Positions 23,864 through 34,564 of a stretch of 40,597 nucleotides of DNA are shown piece by piece. The stretch is from Bacillus thermotolerans. Lineage in GTDB: Bacteria > Bacillota > Bacilli > Bacillales > Domibacillaceae. The position numbers and the translations under genes are program-made. Below the pieces are notes generated by a model. That model searched no databases. It had not been told where the DNA came from and was given only the letters and a program-made list of their open reading frames with translations. The DNA lies in assembly GCF_000812025.2 (NCBI RefSeq), contig NZ_JWJE02000035.1:1-40597 (forward strand), written 5' to 3'. Numbering within the stretch: position 1 is the stretch's first letter; each line of letters opens with the position of its first letter.

Positions 23864-24631
23864 GTGAAATTTATTCAATCAGTGAAGAACCCGAAAGTCA
23901 AGCAATGGAAAAAGCTGCTTACGAAAAAAGAACGAGAAAAAACAGGACAATATCTCATTGAAGGCTTCCATTTAGTCGAGATGGCTCTATCTCAAAAAGA
24001 GCATATTGTAGAAGTCATCGTTTCTGAAGAGGTTGTGCTGCCAGCTCACTGGAATATGGACGGTGTAGATATGACCGTCATCACGCATGATGTAGCCAAA
24101 GCGTTAGGTGATACGGAAACTGTTCAAGGAGTATTTGCAGTATGTCGCAAAAGGGAGACGGAAGAGTCCCTTACAGGCCATGCATATTTATTGATTGATG
24201 CTGTCCAGGATCCTGGAAACATAGGGACGATGATCCGCACGGCAGATGCAGCAGGGATAGACGGAGTGATACTCGGGGAAGGCTGTGCCGACTTGTACAA
24301 CCCAAAGGTGCTGCGCTCTGCTCAAGGCAGCCATTTTCATTTACCGGTTGTATCCATGCCCCTTACAGAAGCCATTCAGCAGCTGAAGGAACAACAGGTG
24401 CCTATTCTCGGCACAGCTCTGCAGCAGGCCGCTGATTATCGGCAAGCAGCCATTACGGATTCTTTCGCTCTCCTTGTCGGAAATGAAGGAAGCGGAGTCA
24501 ATCCAGAGCTGTTGAAAGAAACGGATAGTAATGTCTTCATCCCCATTTACGGAGAGAGTGAATCATTGAATGTAGCTGTCGCTGCAGGTATTTTGCTTTA
24601 TCATTTTAAACACACGTTGAAAAACGTTTGA
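23864..24631 (+). CDS. ysgA: TrmH/SpoU family RNA 2'-O-methyltransferase (YsgA-like)
   Basis: A SAM-dependent methyltransferase expected to modify the 2'-O of a nucleotide in rRNA or tRNA. The 255 residues have an N-terminal substrate-binding domain (SVKNPKVKQWKKLLTKKERE, FHLVEMAL) and a C-terminal SpoU knot domain with LIDAVQDPGNIGTMIRTADA (motif 1), LLVGNEGSGVNPE (motif 2) and IPIYGESESLNVAVAAGILLY (motif 3). The start is GTG with GAGGAG about ten bases upstream. It is divergent from sspI and followed closely by the pheST promoter, which overlaps its 3' end. The exact target nucleotide is not evident. Confidence 0.92.
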   Translation: MKFIQSVKNPKVKQWKKLLTKKEREKTGQYLIEGFHLVEMALSQKEHIVEVIVSEEVVLPAHWNMDGVDMTVITHDVAKALGDTETVQGVFAVCRKRETEESLTGHAYLLIDAVQDPGNIGTMIRTADAAGIDGVILGEGCADLYNPKVLRSAQGSHFHLPVVSMPLTEAIQQLKEQQVPILGTALQQAADYRQAAITDSFALLVGNEGSGVNPELLKETDSNVFIPIYGESESLNVAVAAGILLYHFKHTLKNV

Positions 24632-24656
24632 ATTTTCGACAAACCTTTACTATAAT
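24628..24656 (+). promoter_or_regulatory. Sigma-A promoter of pheST
   Basis: TTGAAT (24628-24633) and TATAAT (24651-24656) have a 17-base spacer. The -35 overlaps the ysgA stop codon. Transcription would start near 24663, at the beginning of the T-box leader. Confidence 0.75.
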
Positions 24657-24662
24657 AACGAT

Positions 24663-24930
24663 AATTGCATAGATGGAAAGGCAAGGACAGAGAAGAGCTA
24701 CTCGCATGGAGTTTCTTTCAGGGAAAAAGTGCCCTAGACTGAAAGCACTTTTAGGAAGCAGTGAGCAGCGTTCACCTCTCGAGCCGGCATCAGGACCGCC
24801 TAAAAGGTGTAAAGATGCCCCGGTGAAGAACCGTTAACACAATGAAGCGAACATGAACAAGCATGTTAAAAAGGGTGGTACCGCGACCAAAGCCTCGTCC
24901 CTTTCCGGGAGACGGGGCTTTTTTTATTGC
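24663..24930 (+). promoter_or_regulatory. tRNA-Phe T-box leader of pheST
   Basis: The leader has a T-box AAGGGTGGTACCGCG (24871-24885) followed by a terminator (about 24888-24927) with GCCTCGTCCC and GGGAGACGGGGC arms and seven T. The upstream stem I region includes AGTTTCTTT near 24710, which offers a UUC codon as a plausible Phe specifier. Uncharged tRNA-Phe would pair with the specifier and the T-box bulge, favour the antiterminator, and let pheS and pheT be transcribed. The full stem structure was not computed. Confidence 0.93.
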
Positions 24931-24952
24931 CAATATAAAGGAGGATTTACAC

Positions 24953-25987
24953 GTGGAGCAGCAATTAAAAGAGCTACAAACAGAAGCGCTCGCGAAGGTG
25001 GAGTCAGCAGAAGATTTAAAGCAGCTGAATGACATCCGCGTTGCTTATTTAGGAAAGAAAGGACCAATTACAGAAGTATTAAAAGGCATGGGAAAGCTCT
25101 CTCCGGAAGAGCGTCCAAAAATGGGAGCATTAGCGAATGAAGTAAGAGCCGCCGTGTCTTCGGCTATTGAGACAAAGCAGGCTGAACTGGAGCAAAAGGC
25201 CATTGAAGAGCAGCTGGCAAAAGAGACCGTAGATGTCACACTGCCGGGCCGCCAGGTGGAAATGGGCAATGCACATCCATTGACGAAAGTCATCGAAGAA
25301 ATTGAAGACTTATTTATTGCGATGGGGTATTCCATAGCAGAAGGTCCAGAAGTAGAGACAGATTATTATAATTTTGAAGCGTTGAACCTGCCAAAGGGAC
25401 ACCCGGCACGTGATATGCAGGATTCTTTCTATATTACTGAGGAGCTGTTGCTGCGCACCCATACATCTCCTGTGCAGGCGCGCACGATGGAAAAGTATAA
25501 AGGTCAAGGGCCTGTAAAGATTATTTGCCCTGGTAAAGTATATCGCCGCGATAATGATGACGCGACTCATTCACATCAATTTACACAAATTGAAGGGCTG
25601 GTTGTGGACGAGAACATCAGCATGAGTGATTTAAAGGGTACTCTAGAAGTTTTTGCTAAGAAGCTATTCGGTGAAGACCGTGAAATCCGGCTACGACCTA
25701 GCTTTTTCCCATTTACAGAGCCGTCTGTAGAGGTAGACGTATCTTGTATGTGTAAAGGCGAAGGCTGCCGCATCTGCAAGCATACTGGCTGGATTGAGGT
25801 ATTGGGAGCCGGCATGGTGCATCCAAATGTACTGGAGATGGCTGGATTTGATTCAAAGAAATACACAGGCTTTGCCTTTGGTATGGGACCGGACCGGATT
25901 GCTATGCTGAAGTATGGCATTGATGACATCCGTCACTTCTACACAGATGATGTACGATTCTTAAGGCAATTTGCGGAGCATGAATAA
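24953..25987 (+). CDS. pheS: Phenylalanyl-tRNA synthetase alpha subunit
   Basis: With PheT it forms the alpha2beta2 enzyme that charges tRNA-Phe. The 344-residue product has an N-terminal coiled coil (about 1-85) that grips tRNA, then a class II catalytic core with motif 2 ([27 protein letters not shown] broken as [14 protein letters not shown] and [11 protein letters not shown]), the Cys-containing [16 protein letters not shown] insertion, and motif 3 ([14 protein letters not shown]). The start is GTG 24953, six bases after AAAGGAGGAT; the frame stays open upstream through the T-box terminator, which cannot be coding. pheT follows after 19 bases. Confidence 0.97.
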   Translation: MEQQLKELQTEALAKVESAEDLKQLNDIRVAYLGKKGPITEVLKGMGKLSPEERPKMGALANEVRAAVSSAIETKQAELEQKAIEEQLAKETVDVTLPGRQVEMGNAHPLTKVIEEIEDLFIAMGYSIAEGPEVETDYYNFEALNLPKGHPARDMQDSFYITEELLLRTHTSPVQARTMEKYKGQGPVKIICPGKVYRRDNDDATHSHQFTQIEGLVVDENISMSDLKGTLEVFAKKLFGEDREIRLRPSFFPFTEPSVEVDVSCMCKGEGCRICKHTGWIEVLGAGMVHPNVLEMAGFDSKKYTGFAFGMGPDRIAMLKYGIDDIRHFYTDDVRFLRQFAEHE

Positions 25988-26006
25988 TTTAGAGGAGGTT
26001 TAACGA

Positions 26007-28421
26007 ATGTTTGTTTCATATAAATGGCTGAGTGAGTATGTGAACCTCGGCGGCATGCCGGCGAAGGAGCTGGCTGAAAAGATTACGAGAAGCGGCATTG
26101 AAGTAGAAGGAATAGAGGTGCTTGGCGAGGGCGTAAAAGGTGTCGTGATTGGTCACGTTCTTGAAAAGGAAAAGCACCCGAATGCAGATAAGTTGAATGT
26201 ATGTCAAGTAGACATCGGGGAAGAAGAGCCGGTGCAGATTATTTGCGGTGCCCCTAATGTCGATAAAGATCAGAAAGTAGCAGTAGCAAAGGTAGGAGCA
26301 GTCCTTCCGGGAAATTTCAAAATCAAGAAGGCTAAGCTGCGCGGCGAAGCCTCAAACGGCATGATCTGCTCATTACAGGAGCTTGGCATTGAGAGCAAGC
26401 TGGTAGCAAAAGAGTATGCGGAAGGTATCTTTGTATTCCCAAATGATGTGACACCGGGAGAGGATGCTCTGGCACAGTTGAATCTAGATGATGAAGTGCT
26501 TGAGTTGGGGTTAACGCCAAACCGCTCAGATGCATTAAGCATGCTTGGAGTCGCGTATGAGGTAGCAGCCATTCTCGATACAGATGTAAAGCTGCCGAAC
26601 ATTGAATTTGAGGAAGCTGGCGAGCGTGCGGAGGACTGGATTAAAGTCAGCATCGAAGCCAAAGAGGATAATCCAATTTACATAGCCCGTGTAGTAAAGA
26701 ACGTAAAAATTGGTCCGTCTCCGCTTTGGATGCAAACACGCCTTATGGCAGAAGGCATTCGTCCGCATAACAACGTGGTTGATATTACAAACTACGTGCT
26801 GCTGGAGTACGGTCAGCCGCTTCATGCGTTTGACTACGATCGTCTAGGTACGAAGGAAATTGTTGTTCGCCGTGCTCAAGACGGAGAAACCTTTGTCACT
26901 CTCGATGATACGGAACGAACACTTTCTTCCGAACATTTGCTGATCACGAACGGCAAAGAAGGGGTCGCACTAGCCGGTGTGATGGGCGGCGCAAACTCTG
27001 AGGTAGTCGAGGACACAACAAATGTATTAATTGAGTCTGCTTATTTTGACGGCCAGCGTGTACGTCAAGCATCCAAGGATCACGGTCTGCGTTCAGAGGC
27101 GAGTGCCCGTTTTGAAAAAGGTGTAGATCCAAATCGTCTCCAGGCAGCAGCGGACCGAGCAGCCGAGCTGATGGCGAAGTATGCTGGCGGTGAAGTGCTG
27201 GCAGGAAGTGTTATTGCCGGTGACATTGACCTGGAGCCGAAAGTAGTTACTTTAACGCTGGAAAAGCTGAACCGTGTGTTGGGAATGGAGCTGCAGAAAG
27301 AAGAAGTAGAAGATATTTTCCGTCGTTTGCAGTTTGGCGTAAAAACAGATAATGATCAATTTATCGTTACAGTACCAACACGCCGCGGCGATATTACTAT
27401 TCCGGAAGATCTTGTGGAAGAAGTGGCACGCCTTTACGGGTATGATAATTTGCCGACAACCGTGCCGGAAGGGGCTACATATCCAGGGGGATTAACAGAC
27501 TATCAGAAAAAACGCCGGGCCGTTCGCCGCTTTTTAGAGGGAGCAGGTTTAAACCAGGCGATTACGTATACGTTAACAAGTGAGAAAAAAGCGAAGGAGT
27601 ATGCGCTTGAGACACGTGAGCTAATCAAGCTGGCCATGCCAATGAGTGAAGAGCGAGCTTACTTGCGCCTAAGCATTCTCCCTCAGCTGCTGGAGGCCAT
27701 TTCTTATAATAATGCCCGTCAAATTGACTCACTTGGTTTGTATGAAGTAGGCAGTGTGTTCTTGAAAGAAGCTGGTGAACAACTGCCGAGAGAGGAAGAG
27801 CACTTAGCTGGAGCATTAACAGGTGTATGGGAAGAAAACCAATGGCAAGGTGAGAAGAAAGCTGTTGATTTCTTCGTGGCAAAAGGCATACTGGAAGGAT
27901 TATTTGCTAAGCTTGGTCTTGCAGAGCGAATCAGCTTTGAGAGGGCTCAAGCAGACGGCATGCATCCAGGCCGGACAGCAGCTGTCGTATTAGACGGAGA
28001 ACGCATCGGCCTCGTCGGCCAGGTGCATCCTCAGAAAGCGAAGGAGCTAGATGTAAAAGAAACCTATGTATTCGAGGTGAAGCTCGGTCCAGTATTCGCT
28101 GCTAAAACAGAAGGAGTTACCTACGAACCAATTCCGCGCTTCCCGTCTATTACACGTGATATTGCCCTTGTTGTGAATGCTGATGTACAAGCAGGGGCAC
28201 TCCAGCAGATTATCCGGGAGGCTGGCGGCAGCTTGCTGAAGGAAGTTCACGTATTCGACGTGTATGAGGGCGAGCACGTAGAAGCAGGCAAGAAATCAAT
28301 TGCCTTCTCGCTGAAATACTTTGATCCGAACAAAACGTTAACAGATGAAGAGGTAGTGAAAGTACATGATCATGTGCTAGAAGCATTAAGAGATCAAGCA
28401 GGTGCTGAATTAAGAAGCTAA
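26007..28421 (+). CDS. pheT: Phenylalanyl-tRNA synthetase beta subunit
   Basis: The 804-residue beta subunit has the same length as in Bacillus subtilis. Domains in order are an N-terminal tRNA-binding OB fold (about 40-150: [23 protein letters not shown]), the B3/B4 editing domain (about 210-385, hydrolysing Tyr-tRNA-Phe), B5 (about 405-480), the catalytic-like core (about 490-680), and the C-terminal ferredoxin-like anticodon-binding FDX-ACB domain (about 710-804: [18 protein letters not shown]). GAGGAGGTTTAACGA precedes the ATG. It is cotranscribed with pheS under T-box control and ends at a terminator. Confidence 0.97.
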   Translation: MFVSYKWLSEYVNLGGMPAKELAEKITRSGIEVEGIEVLGEGVKGVVIGHVLEKEKHPNADKLNVCQVDIGEEEPVQIICGAPNVDKDQKVAVAKVGAVLPGNFKIKKAKLRGEASNGMICSLQELGIESKLVAKEYAEGIFVFPNDVTPGEDALAQLNLDDEVLELGLTPNRSDALSMLGVAYEVAAILDTDVKLPNIEFEEAGERAEDWIKVSIEAKEDNPIYIARVVKNVKIGPSPLWMQTRLMAEGIRPHNNVVDITNYVLLEYGQPLHAFDYDRLGTKEIVVRRAQDGETFVTLDDTERTLSSEHLLITNGKEGVALAGVMGGANSEVVEDTTNVLIESAYFDGQRVRQASKDHGLRSEASARFEKGVDPNRLQAAADRAAELMAKYAGGEVLAGSVIAGDIDLEPKVVTLTLEKLNRVLGMELQKEEVEDIFRRLQFGVKTDNDQFIVTVPTRRGDITIPEDLVEEVARLYGYDNLPTTVPEGATYPGGLTDYQKKRRAVRRFLEGAGLNQAITYTLTSEKKAKEYALETRELIKLAMPMSEERAYLRLSILPQLLEAISYNNARQIDSLGLYEVGSVFLKEAGEQLPREEEHLAGALTGVWEENQWQGEKKAVDFFVAKGILEGLFAKLGLAERISFERAQADGMHPGRTAAVVLDGERIGLVGQVHPQKAKELDVKETYVFEVKLGPVFAAKTEGVTYEPIPRFPSITRDIALVVNADVQAGALQQIIREAGGSLLKEVHVFDVYEGEHVEAGKKSIAFSLKYFDPNKTLTDEEVVKVHDHVLEALRDQAGAELRS

Positions 28422-28432
28422 AGAAGCAGGAA

Positions 28433-28482
28433 AAGCTGTTCCAGAGCCCGGTTAACCGAGGTTTTAGGAACAGCTTTTTCTA
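28433..28482 (+). terminator. Terminator of pheST
   Basis: AAAAGCTGTTCC and GGAACAGCTTTT form a 12-base stem with an inner CCGGTTAACCG-type hairpin in the loop, and T residues follow. Confidence 0.8.
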
Positions 28483-28541
28483 TTACCAAAATCTGTTTTT
28501 TTCGTTAAAAAAGAAGTTCGAGATACACAATAAAGAGGGTA

Positions 28542-29474
28542 TCAATGCTTATAAGCAAGTTTTTTAGCTTTTTCTGTATTCGCAAAATGCACTTTTGTAA
28601 AGTGCGGGAGAACGGCTTCGCCTTTTTCACGGATCAACCGGGCCGCAGCCGCATCTACCTGACTGCCAGCTCCTTTAGGGAGAATGAAGCCGGCTTCTCG
28701 GCTTAATGCCTCCATCTCTTTCACGAAAGCGTAACGGGCGATAATAGAAGCCGCAGCTACTGATAGGTGAACGCTCTCGCCTTTTGTGCTAAAAAAGACA
28801 TTTTCGTTAAAAACGCTAGCTTCATCCTTTAAATAGCGGTAATAAGTATTTTTTTCGGCGAATTGGTCAATAAGCACAGCTTCTGGCTTTTCGGGAGATA
28901 TTTTCTTATGCAAGTTGAGCAATGCCTGATTATGAAGCAAGGCTTTTATTTTTCCTTGGGACATTCCCTTCTGCTGAAGGGTATTGTATTTCTCATTTCT
29001 TAAAATGAGCAGACTGTATGGAATTATTTTCGATATTCTCTTTGCGATGCTTGCAATTTGAACGTCGGTTAAATTTTTCGAATCGCGTACACCTAATGCT
29101 TGAAGCTCCTGCAGATGACTTTTGCGCACATAGGCACTGACAACGGTGATCGGTCCGAAAAAGTCACCGGTGCCGACTTCATCGCTTCCGATGACAGACA
29201 TTTGGGAGAAATGGGGCGGCAAAGCAACGGAAGAGGGGGGCTTCTTTAAAGAGGGAGAGGACTTAGCGGCCGTGCCTTCCCATTTAGCGGCTTCTTGTTC
29301 CGCGCCTTTTCCTTGAAAGAGTACCTTTCCTGATCGGTAGCCGGTAATAGCACAGGTGGGTGTCTTTGCTGTGAATGCAGTTCCGGGTGGAAGCTTGTCT
29401 TTAGCGTGCGGTGCATAATGTCGAATCATTTCCGACAGCGTACTAGAATTGACCTTTAATACAGTGTGGCTCAT
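28542..29474 (-). CDS. rnhC: Ribonuclease HIII
   Basis: RNase HIII cleaves the RNA strand of RNA-DNA hybrids, removing R-loops and primers. The 310-residue product has an N-terminal TBP-like substrate-binding domain (about 1-85) and a C-terminal type 2 RNase H domain with GSDEVGTGDFFGP (first acidic residues, Asp and Glu), DSKNLTD, and VLIDQFA. The ATG at 29474 is chosen for AAAGGAGA seven bases upstream and for the family N-terminus MSHTVLKV; the frame stays open 52 codons upstream, into zapA's promoter region. It is divergent from zapA, as in Bacillus subtilis. Confidence 0.95.
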   Translation of the reverse strand: MSHTVLKVNSSTLSEMIRHYAPHAKDKLPPGTAFTAKTPTCAITGYRSGKVLFQGKGAEQEAAKWEGTAAKSSPSLKKPPSSVALPPHFSQMSVIGSDEVGTGDFFGPITVVSAYVRKSHLQELQALGVRDSKNLTDVQIASIAKRISKIIPYSLLILRNEKYNTLQQKGMSQGKIKALLHNQALLNLHKKISPEKPEAVLIDQFAEKNTYYRYLKDEASVFNENVFFSTKGESVHLSVAAASIIARYAFVKEMEALSREAGFILPKGAGSQVDAAAARLIREKGEAVLPHFTKVHFANTEKAKKLAYKH

Positions 29475-29546
29475 TGGGCATTCTCCTTTATGGTTGCAAC
29501 TTTTCGTGATATGATAAAAAAAGATTTTTACGAACGGGGGCTTTCC

Positions 29547-29807
29547 ATGTCGAATGAACAGAAGAACCGAATTACGGTTGAGATATACGGTCATCATTAT
29601 ACAATGATCGGCACGGAATCGAAAAGCCATATGCGCCGTGTCGCTCGTTTAGTGGATGAAAGAATGAATGAGATTAAACAATTGAACCCTGTACTTGATT
29701 TAAATAAGATTGCAGTGTTAACTGCTGTCAACGCAGTCAATGATTGTGTAAAGCTGAAGGAAGAAAATGAACTATTAAAAGAAGAATTAATGAAATTAAA
29801 GGATTGA
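29547..29807 (+). CDS. zapA: Cell division protein ZapA
   Basis: ZapA binds and bundles FtsZ at mid-cell. The 86-residue protein has an N-terminal beta-rich head (NRITVEIYGHHYTMIGTESK) and a long C-terminal coiled coil (VKLKEENELLKEELMKLKD). The ATG at 29547 is chosen because GGGGG lies about six bases upstream and the length matches the Bacillus protein. It overlaps nothing and runs straight into the cvpA-like gene, whose start is five bases beyond its stop. Confidence 0.93.
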   Translation: MSNEQKNRITVEIYGHHYTMIGTESKSHMRRVARLVDERMNEIKQLNPVLDLNKIAVLTAVNAVNDCVKLKEENELLKEELMKLKD

Positions 29808-29812
29808 CATAT

Positions 29813-30358
29813 ATGGTAGACATCGTGTTGCTTTTCTTTTTGTTTATGGGGATCGTTGTGGGATTACGGCGCGGATTTGTTCTGCAGTTTTTCCACATAG
29901 GCGGTTCCCTCATTGCTATTATTGCGGCCCTTGCTCTTCGAGGGCAAGTAGCCCCTTTGCTTGAACAATGGATCCCGGCCCCGCCGATTGATGAGCAGTC
30001 ACGGCTCATCTTCTTATCTTCAGGTTTTGAGTCGTTTTATTACGGAGCGCTCGCTTTTATTCTTATTTTTATTATTGTAAAGGTGGCTTTGTCGATTCTT
30101 GCTTCTTTTCTGAATGGCTTGGCGGGTATTCCTATTTTAAGAGAGGTAAATAAGATCGGAGGCGGACTTCTGGGCTTTGTTGAAGTATACCTTGTCTTGT
30201 TCGTCCTGCTTTATCTTGTAGCGCTCTTGCCGAATGGAATCTCAACAGCGATAGCTGATTCTTTTGTAGCTGATTACATGATTCACCGAACTCCTTATTT
30301 ATCGGAGACGCTCAAAAATTTCAATTTACTGGACCAGTTAGATCGCTTCTCTTTCTGA
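29813..30358 (+). CDS. CvpA family membrane protein (YshB-like)
   Basis: This 181-residue protein has four hydrophobic segments (about 1-20, 25-45, 70-98, 108-140) and the CvpA family N-terminus MVDIVLLFFLFMGIVVGLRR with GFVLQFFHIGGS. CvpA in Escherichia coli is linked to colicin V production and envelope stress; the role in Bacillus is unknown. The ATG at 29813, nine bases after AAAGGA, is preferred over a TTG at 29804 that overlaps the zapA stop. It probably forms an operon with zapA. Confidence 0.88.
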   Translation: MVDIVLLFFLFMGIVVGLRRGFVLQFFHIGGSLIAIIAALALRGQVAPLLEQWIPAPPIDEQSRLIFLSSGFESFYYGALAFILIFIIVKVALSILASFLNGLAGIPILREVNKIGGGLLGFVEVYLVLFVLLYLVALLPNGISTAIADSFVADYMIHRTPYLSETLKNFNLLDQLDRFSF

Positions 30359-30375
30359 AAGGGAAGTTTTTGTTT
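30346..30375 (+). terminator. Weak intrinsic terminator after the cvpA-like gene
   Basis: CTTCTCTTTC and GAAAGGGAAG pair with one G-T wobble and a tight loop, followed by TTTTTGTTTT. The stem is AT-rich, and its left arm overlaps the end of the coding region, so termination may be partial. Confidence 0.5.
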
Positions 30376-30397
30376 TGCCTGGCTTTTCTGTTACTAT
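30370..30397 (+). promoter_or_regulatory. Candidate promoter of polX-mutS2
   Basis: TTGTTT (30370-30375), a 16-base spacer and TACTAT (30392-30397) form a moderate sigma-A match 43 bases before polX. Confidence 0.4.
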
Positions 30398-30439
30398 TAA
30401 AAAGAGAAATGGACCGACTCAAAAGGCATGGTGATAGAC

Positions 30440-32161
30440 ATGATCAATAAAAAAGATATTATTCGTTTACTAGAAAGAATTGCTTTATATATGGAGTTAA
30501 AGGGAGAGAATGCATTTAAAGTGTCCGCGTTTCGAAAAGCGGCTGCTGCCCTTGAAGCAGATGATCGCAGTTTGTCAGAAATAGACGATGTAACAAAGCT
30601 TCCTGGGATCGGAAAGGGGACGAGCGCAGTCATTAAGGAATATCAGGAAACAGGAGAATCAGCTGTTCTGCAGGAGCTTCAGCAGGGTGTTCCGGAAGGG
30701 CTGATTCCGCTATTAAAGCTGCCAGGGCTTGGCGGCAAGAAGATTGCGAAGCTGTATAAGGAGCTGGGTGTCCAAAACATGGACGACTTAAAAGCTGTGT
30801 GTGAAATGAACAAGGTTCGTGAACTCGCTGGATTTGGTGCGAAGACAGAAGAGAAGATTCTTGCTGCTATCCAGGAAGCAGGTACGCGTCCGGAGCGTCT
30901 GCCGGTCTCTTATATGCTGCCGCTGGCTGAGTGGATTGAAGAAGAGCTTTCTCGTATGGAAGGGATTCATAAGTTCTCGCGTGCGGGCAGCCTTCGCCGT
31001 CTGAGGGAAACGATTAAGGACTTAGACTTTATTATAGCTGCAGGCGACCCGTTGCTTGTTAAAGAGCAGTTACTGGCTTTGCCTCGCATTAAAGAGGTTA
31101 TTGCGTCAGGTGAAACGAAGGTTTCTCTCGTACTTGAAGGTGAATGGGATGTAGGAGTAGATTTCCGCATTGTTTCGAAGGAGGAGTTTGCATCTACTCT
31201 TCATCATTTTACCGGCTCTAAGGACCACAATGTCCGCATGAGACAGCTGGCGAAAGAACGGGGAGAGAAAATCAGTGAATATGGGGTGGAATCGACTGAA
31301 ACCGGGGAAGTGAAAACCTTTCAAACGGAGGAGGCATTCTATCATTACTTTGGTTTGCCGTGGATACCGCCCGAGATCCGGGAAGATGGCAGCGAAGTAG
31401 AAGCGTTTACTGATGAGGGCAGCTTACTTAAGCTGAGTGATATACGTGGAGATCTTCATATGCATACAACCTGGTCGGACGGAGCTTATTCGCTGGAAGA
31501 GATGATTGAAGCTTGCCGGGCGAAGGGATATGAATACATGGCAATTACCGATCATTCGCGCTTTTTGAAGGTTGCCAATGGGCTGTCCGTTGAACGGCTT
31601 CTTAAGCAGAATGAAGAAATACGCCGTCTAAATGAACGATATAACGATATTGAAATTCTTTCGGGAATTGAAATGGATATTCTTCCTGATGGCACGCTTG
31701 ATTACGATGATGATGTATTAAGTCAGTTGGACTTCGTGATTGCTTCCATCCACTCAAGTTTTTCACAGCCTAAGGAAACCATTATGGATCGTTTGAGAAC
31801 AGCGCTTGAGAATCCGTATGTCCACTTAATTGCTCATCCCACCGGTCGCCTGCTTGGCCGCCGTGAAGGGTATGAAGTAGATATGGATGAATTAATTACG
31901 CTAGCTAAGCAAACAAATACAGCACTTGAGCTGAATGCGAACCCTCATCGTCTTGATTTATCAGCAGAGAACTTAAGAAAGGCGCAGGAGGCTGGTGTGA
32001 AAATATTCATTAATACCGACGCACATGCGACGGAACACTTAGAATTTATGGAAGTAGGCACAAAGGCAGCAAGGAAAGGCTGGCTCCGTCCTGAGACAGT
32101 GATCAATACGTATGGAATCGAAGAGTTCCTGGCGTTTGTTAACCGAAATAAGAAAAAATAG
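30440..32161 (+). CDS. polX: DNA polymerase/3'-5' exonuclease PolX
   Basis: A family X DNA polymerase for gap-filling in base excision repair, with a PHP-type metal-dependent 3'-5' exonuclease. The 573-residue product has a helix-hairpin-helix 8 kDa region (about 1-150: LPGIGKGTSAVIKEY, LPGLGGKKIAKLY), the polymerase palm (FSRAGSLRRLRETIKDLDFI with catalytic Asp residues, and VGVDFR), and a C-terminal PHP domain (about 335-570: GDLHMHTTWSDG, ITDHS, NTDAHAT). ATG 30440, giving MINKKDIIRLLERI, matches Bacillus PolX and follows GGTGA. mutS2 follows after 15 bases. Confidence 0.96.
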   Translation: MINKKDIIRLLERIALYMELKGENAFKVSAFRKAAAALEADDRSLSEIDDVTKLPGIGKGTSAVIKEYQETGESAVLQELQQGVPEGLIPLLKLPGLGGKKIAKLYKELGVQNMDDLKAVCEMNKVRELAGFGAKTEEKILAAIQEAGTRPERLPVSYMLPLAEWIEEELSRMEGIHKFSRAGSLRRLRETIKDLDFIIAAGDPLLVKEQLLALPRIKEVIASGETKVSLVLEGEWDVGVDFRIVSKEEFASTLHHFTGSKDHNVRMRQLAKERGEKISEYGVESTETGEVKTFQTEEAFYHYFGLPWIPPEIREDGSEVEAFTDEGSLLKLSDIRGDLHMHTTWSDGAYSLEEMIEACRAKGYEYMAITDHSRFLKVANGLSVERLLKQNEEIRRLNERYNDIEILSGIEMDILPDGTLDYDDDVLSQLDFVIASIHSSFSQPKETIMDRLRTALENPYVHLIAHPTGRLLGRREGYEVDMDELITLAKQTNTALELNANPHRLDLSAENLRKAQEAGVKIFINTDAHATEHLEFMEVGTKAARKGWLRPETVINTYGIEEFLAFVNRNKKK

Positions 32162-32176
32162 GGGGATTCCTGTTAC

Positions 32177-34531
32177 GTGAATAACAAAGTATTAAGAACG
32201 CTTGAATTTGACAAAATTAAGCAGCGGTTAGCTGAATATGCCGCTTCCAGTTTAGGACGGGAACAGGCAGAGCAGCTATCCCCTTCTGTTTCGTTTGAAG
32301 AAGTGGTGCGTCTTCAGGAGGAAACTGACGAAGCTATGAAGGTACTGCGTGTGAAGGGGCATGTTCCGCTTGACGGTATATTCAATGTACGGCCGCAAGT
32401 GAAGCGGGCTCAGATTGGCGGCATGCTGAACGGGTTGGAGTTTGTTCAAATTGCAAGTACGATTCATGCCGGCCGTCTGCTGAAACAGTTTATTGCCGAT
32501 TTGGTAGAAGAAGAAGAGGAACTGCCCATTCTATCTGAAAAGGCTGAACATCTGCCGGTGCTTACAGCGCTGGAGCATCAGATCAAACATACGGTAGATG
32601 AGCATGGCGGTGTGCTCGATTCAGCGAGTGATGTGCTGCGGCACATCCGTCAGCAGCTACGTACAAATGAAAGCCGGATAAGAGGAAAACTTGAAAGCTT
32701 GATTCGTGGGAAAAATGCCCAGAAGATGCTTTCTGACGCTATCATTACTATCAGGAATGACCGATATGTCATTCCTGTTAAGCAAGAATACAGAGGACAC
32801 TATGGCGGTATTGTCCATGATCAGTCTTCCTCTGGTCAGACCTTATTCATTGAACCAGAATCCATTGTGCAAATGAATAACCAGATCCGCGAATTAAAGC
32901 TTAAAGAACAAACGGAGATCGAGCGCATCTTCACTTCATTAACGGCGGAAGTAGCGGAAAACGGTGAAGATGTAAGGTATTTAACTGTTTTGCTCGGTGA
33001 ATTTGACTTTATGTTCACCAAGGCAAAGTTTGGCCGCTCGTTTAAAGGCTCTAAGCCAATTGTGAACAACCAGGGGTATGTTCAGCTAAATAAGGCTCGT
33101 CACCCGCTGCTCCCGGTGGATGAGGCAGTGGCAAATGATGTAGAGATCGGCAAGGACTATACTACTATCCTTATTACAGGTCCTAATACAGGCGGGAAGA
33201 CAGTTGCTCTGAAAACGGTAGGTCTCATCACTTTGATGGCACAAGCTGGCTTGCCGATTCCTGCGCTTGACGGCTCGGAAACAGCAGTATTCGGTTCAGT
33301 ATTTGCTGATATCGGCGACGAGCAATCAATTGAACAAAGCTTAAGTACGTTTTCTTCCCACATGGTAAATATCATTGATATTTTAAAAGGGGTCGATGAG
33401 CAAAGCCTTGTTCTCTTTGATGAGCTTGGAGCGGGAACGGATCCTCAGGAGGGTGCGGCGTTAGCTATGGCTATTTTGGATGATGTGCATAACCGGGGAG
33501 CGCGTGTCATTGCTACAACCCACTATCCTGAATTGAAAGCATACGGCTATAACCGTGAAGGAGTCATTAATGCAAGTGTAGAGTTTGACGTGGAAACACT
33601 AAGCCCGACTTATCGGCTGCTTATTGGGGTCCCAGGACGAAGCAATGCGTTTGAAATCTCAAGCCGGCTTGGACTTAATCAAACAATTATCGAACAGGCC
33701 CGTCAGCTGATTGGCGCGGACACGAACGAAGTCGATCAAATGATTGCCTCACTAGAGCAGGCTCGCAAACGAGCAGAAGAAGAAGAACAGGAAGCACGTG
33801 AGCTTCTGAAGCATGCTGAACAGCTTCATAAAGACCTGCAAAAGCAGATGCAGACGTACTATGCACGTGAGGAAGAGCTGAATGAGAAAGCTCGCCAAAA
33901 AGCAGAAGAAATTGTTGAAAAAGCAAAATCAGAAGCTGAGCAGATCATTCGGGATCTTCGGACAATGAGGCTGGAAAAGCAAGCGGATGTAAAAGAACAT
34001 GAGCTGATTGAGGCAAAGCGGCGCTTATCAGAAGCAGCACCAGAAGGAAAGAAAGCGCCAAAGAAAAAAGCAGCTCCTTCTAAGCGAGCGCTCCGACCGG
34101 GGGACGAGGTCAAGGTGCTCAGCTTCGGACAAAAAGGTACACTGCTTGAAAAAGCTGGAGATCATGAGTGGAACGTACAGATTGGCATCTTGAAAATGAA
34201 AGTCGACGAAAGCAATCTGGAATGGATTAAATCAGAGAAGAAAGCTGAAGCAAAACCGCTCGCAACTGTACGGGGCAAGGATTATCACGTAAGCCTTGAG
34301 CTGGACTTGCGAGGTGAGCGTTACGAAGAGGCGATTGCGAGGGTAGAAAAGTACATTGACGACGCATTGCTTGCTGGCTATCCGCGTGTATCAATCATTC
34401 ACGGAAAAGGCACAGGCGCGCTTAGAAAAGGAGTACAGGATTATTTGAAATCCCATCGTGCTGTTAAGCGGACACGTCCTGGTGAAGCTGGCGAAGGAGG
34501 ACTCGGTGTAACGGTTGTTGAACTTCAGTAA
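32177..34531 (+). CDS. mutS2: Endonuclease MutS2 / ribosome-rescue ATPase
   Basis: MutS2 lacks the mismatch-recognition domain of MutS. It has been tied to suppression of recombination and, in Bacillus subtilis, to splitting collided ribosomes. The 784 residues comprise a helical clamp core (about 1-300), an ABC-type ATPase with Walker A GPNTGGKT (near 335) and Walker [17 protein letters not shown], a long coiled coil (about 515-630), a KOW-like segment ([18 protein letters not shown]), and a C-terminal Smr domain with [11 protein letters not shown] and [11 protein letters not shown]. The start is GTG, preceded by GGGGGAT. It is cotranscribed with polX. Confidence 0.96.
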   Translation: MNNKVLRTLEFDKIKQRLAEYAASSLGREQAEQLSPSVSFEEVVRLQEETDEAMKVLRVKGHVPLDGIFNVRPQVKRAQIGGMLNGLEFVQIASTIHAGRLLKQFIADLVEEEEELPILSEKAEHLPVLTALEHQIKHTVDEHGGVLDSASDVLRHIRQQLRTNESRIRGKLESLIRGKNAQKMLSDAIITIRNDRYVIPVKQEYRGHYGGIVHDQSSSGQTLFIEPESIVQMNNQIRELKLKEQTEIERIFTSLTAEVAENGEDVRYLTVLLGEFDFMFTKAKFGRSFKGSKPIVNNQGYVQLNKARHPLLPVDEAVANDVEIGKDYTTILITGPNTGGKTVALKTVGLITLMAQAGLPIPALDGSETAVFGSVFADIGDEQSIEQSLSTFSSHMVNIIDILKGVDEQSLVLFDELGAGTDPQEGAALAMAILDDVHNRGARVIATTHYPELKAYGYNREGVINASVEFDVETLSPTYRLLIGVPGRSNAFEISSRLGLNQTIIEQARQLIGADTNEVDQMIASLEQARKRAEEEEQEARELLKHAEQLHKDLQKQMQTYYAREEELNEKARQKAEEIVEKAKSEAEQIIRDLRTMRLEKQADVKEHELIEAKRRLSEAAPEGKKAPKKKAAPSKRALRPGDEVKVLSFGQKGTLLEKAGDHEWNVQIGILKMKVDESNLEWIKSEKKAEAKPLATVRGKDYHVSLELDLRGERYEEAIARVEKYIDDALLAGYPRVSIIHGKGTGALRKGVQDYLKSHRAVKRTRPGEAGEGGLGVTVVELQ

Positions 34532-34564
34532 TAAGCATGCAGGGGAAAAGAGGCGCTTTTTGTC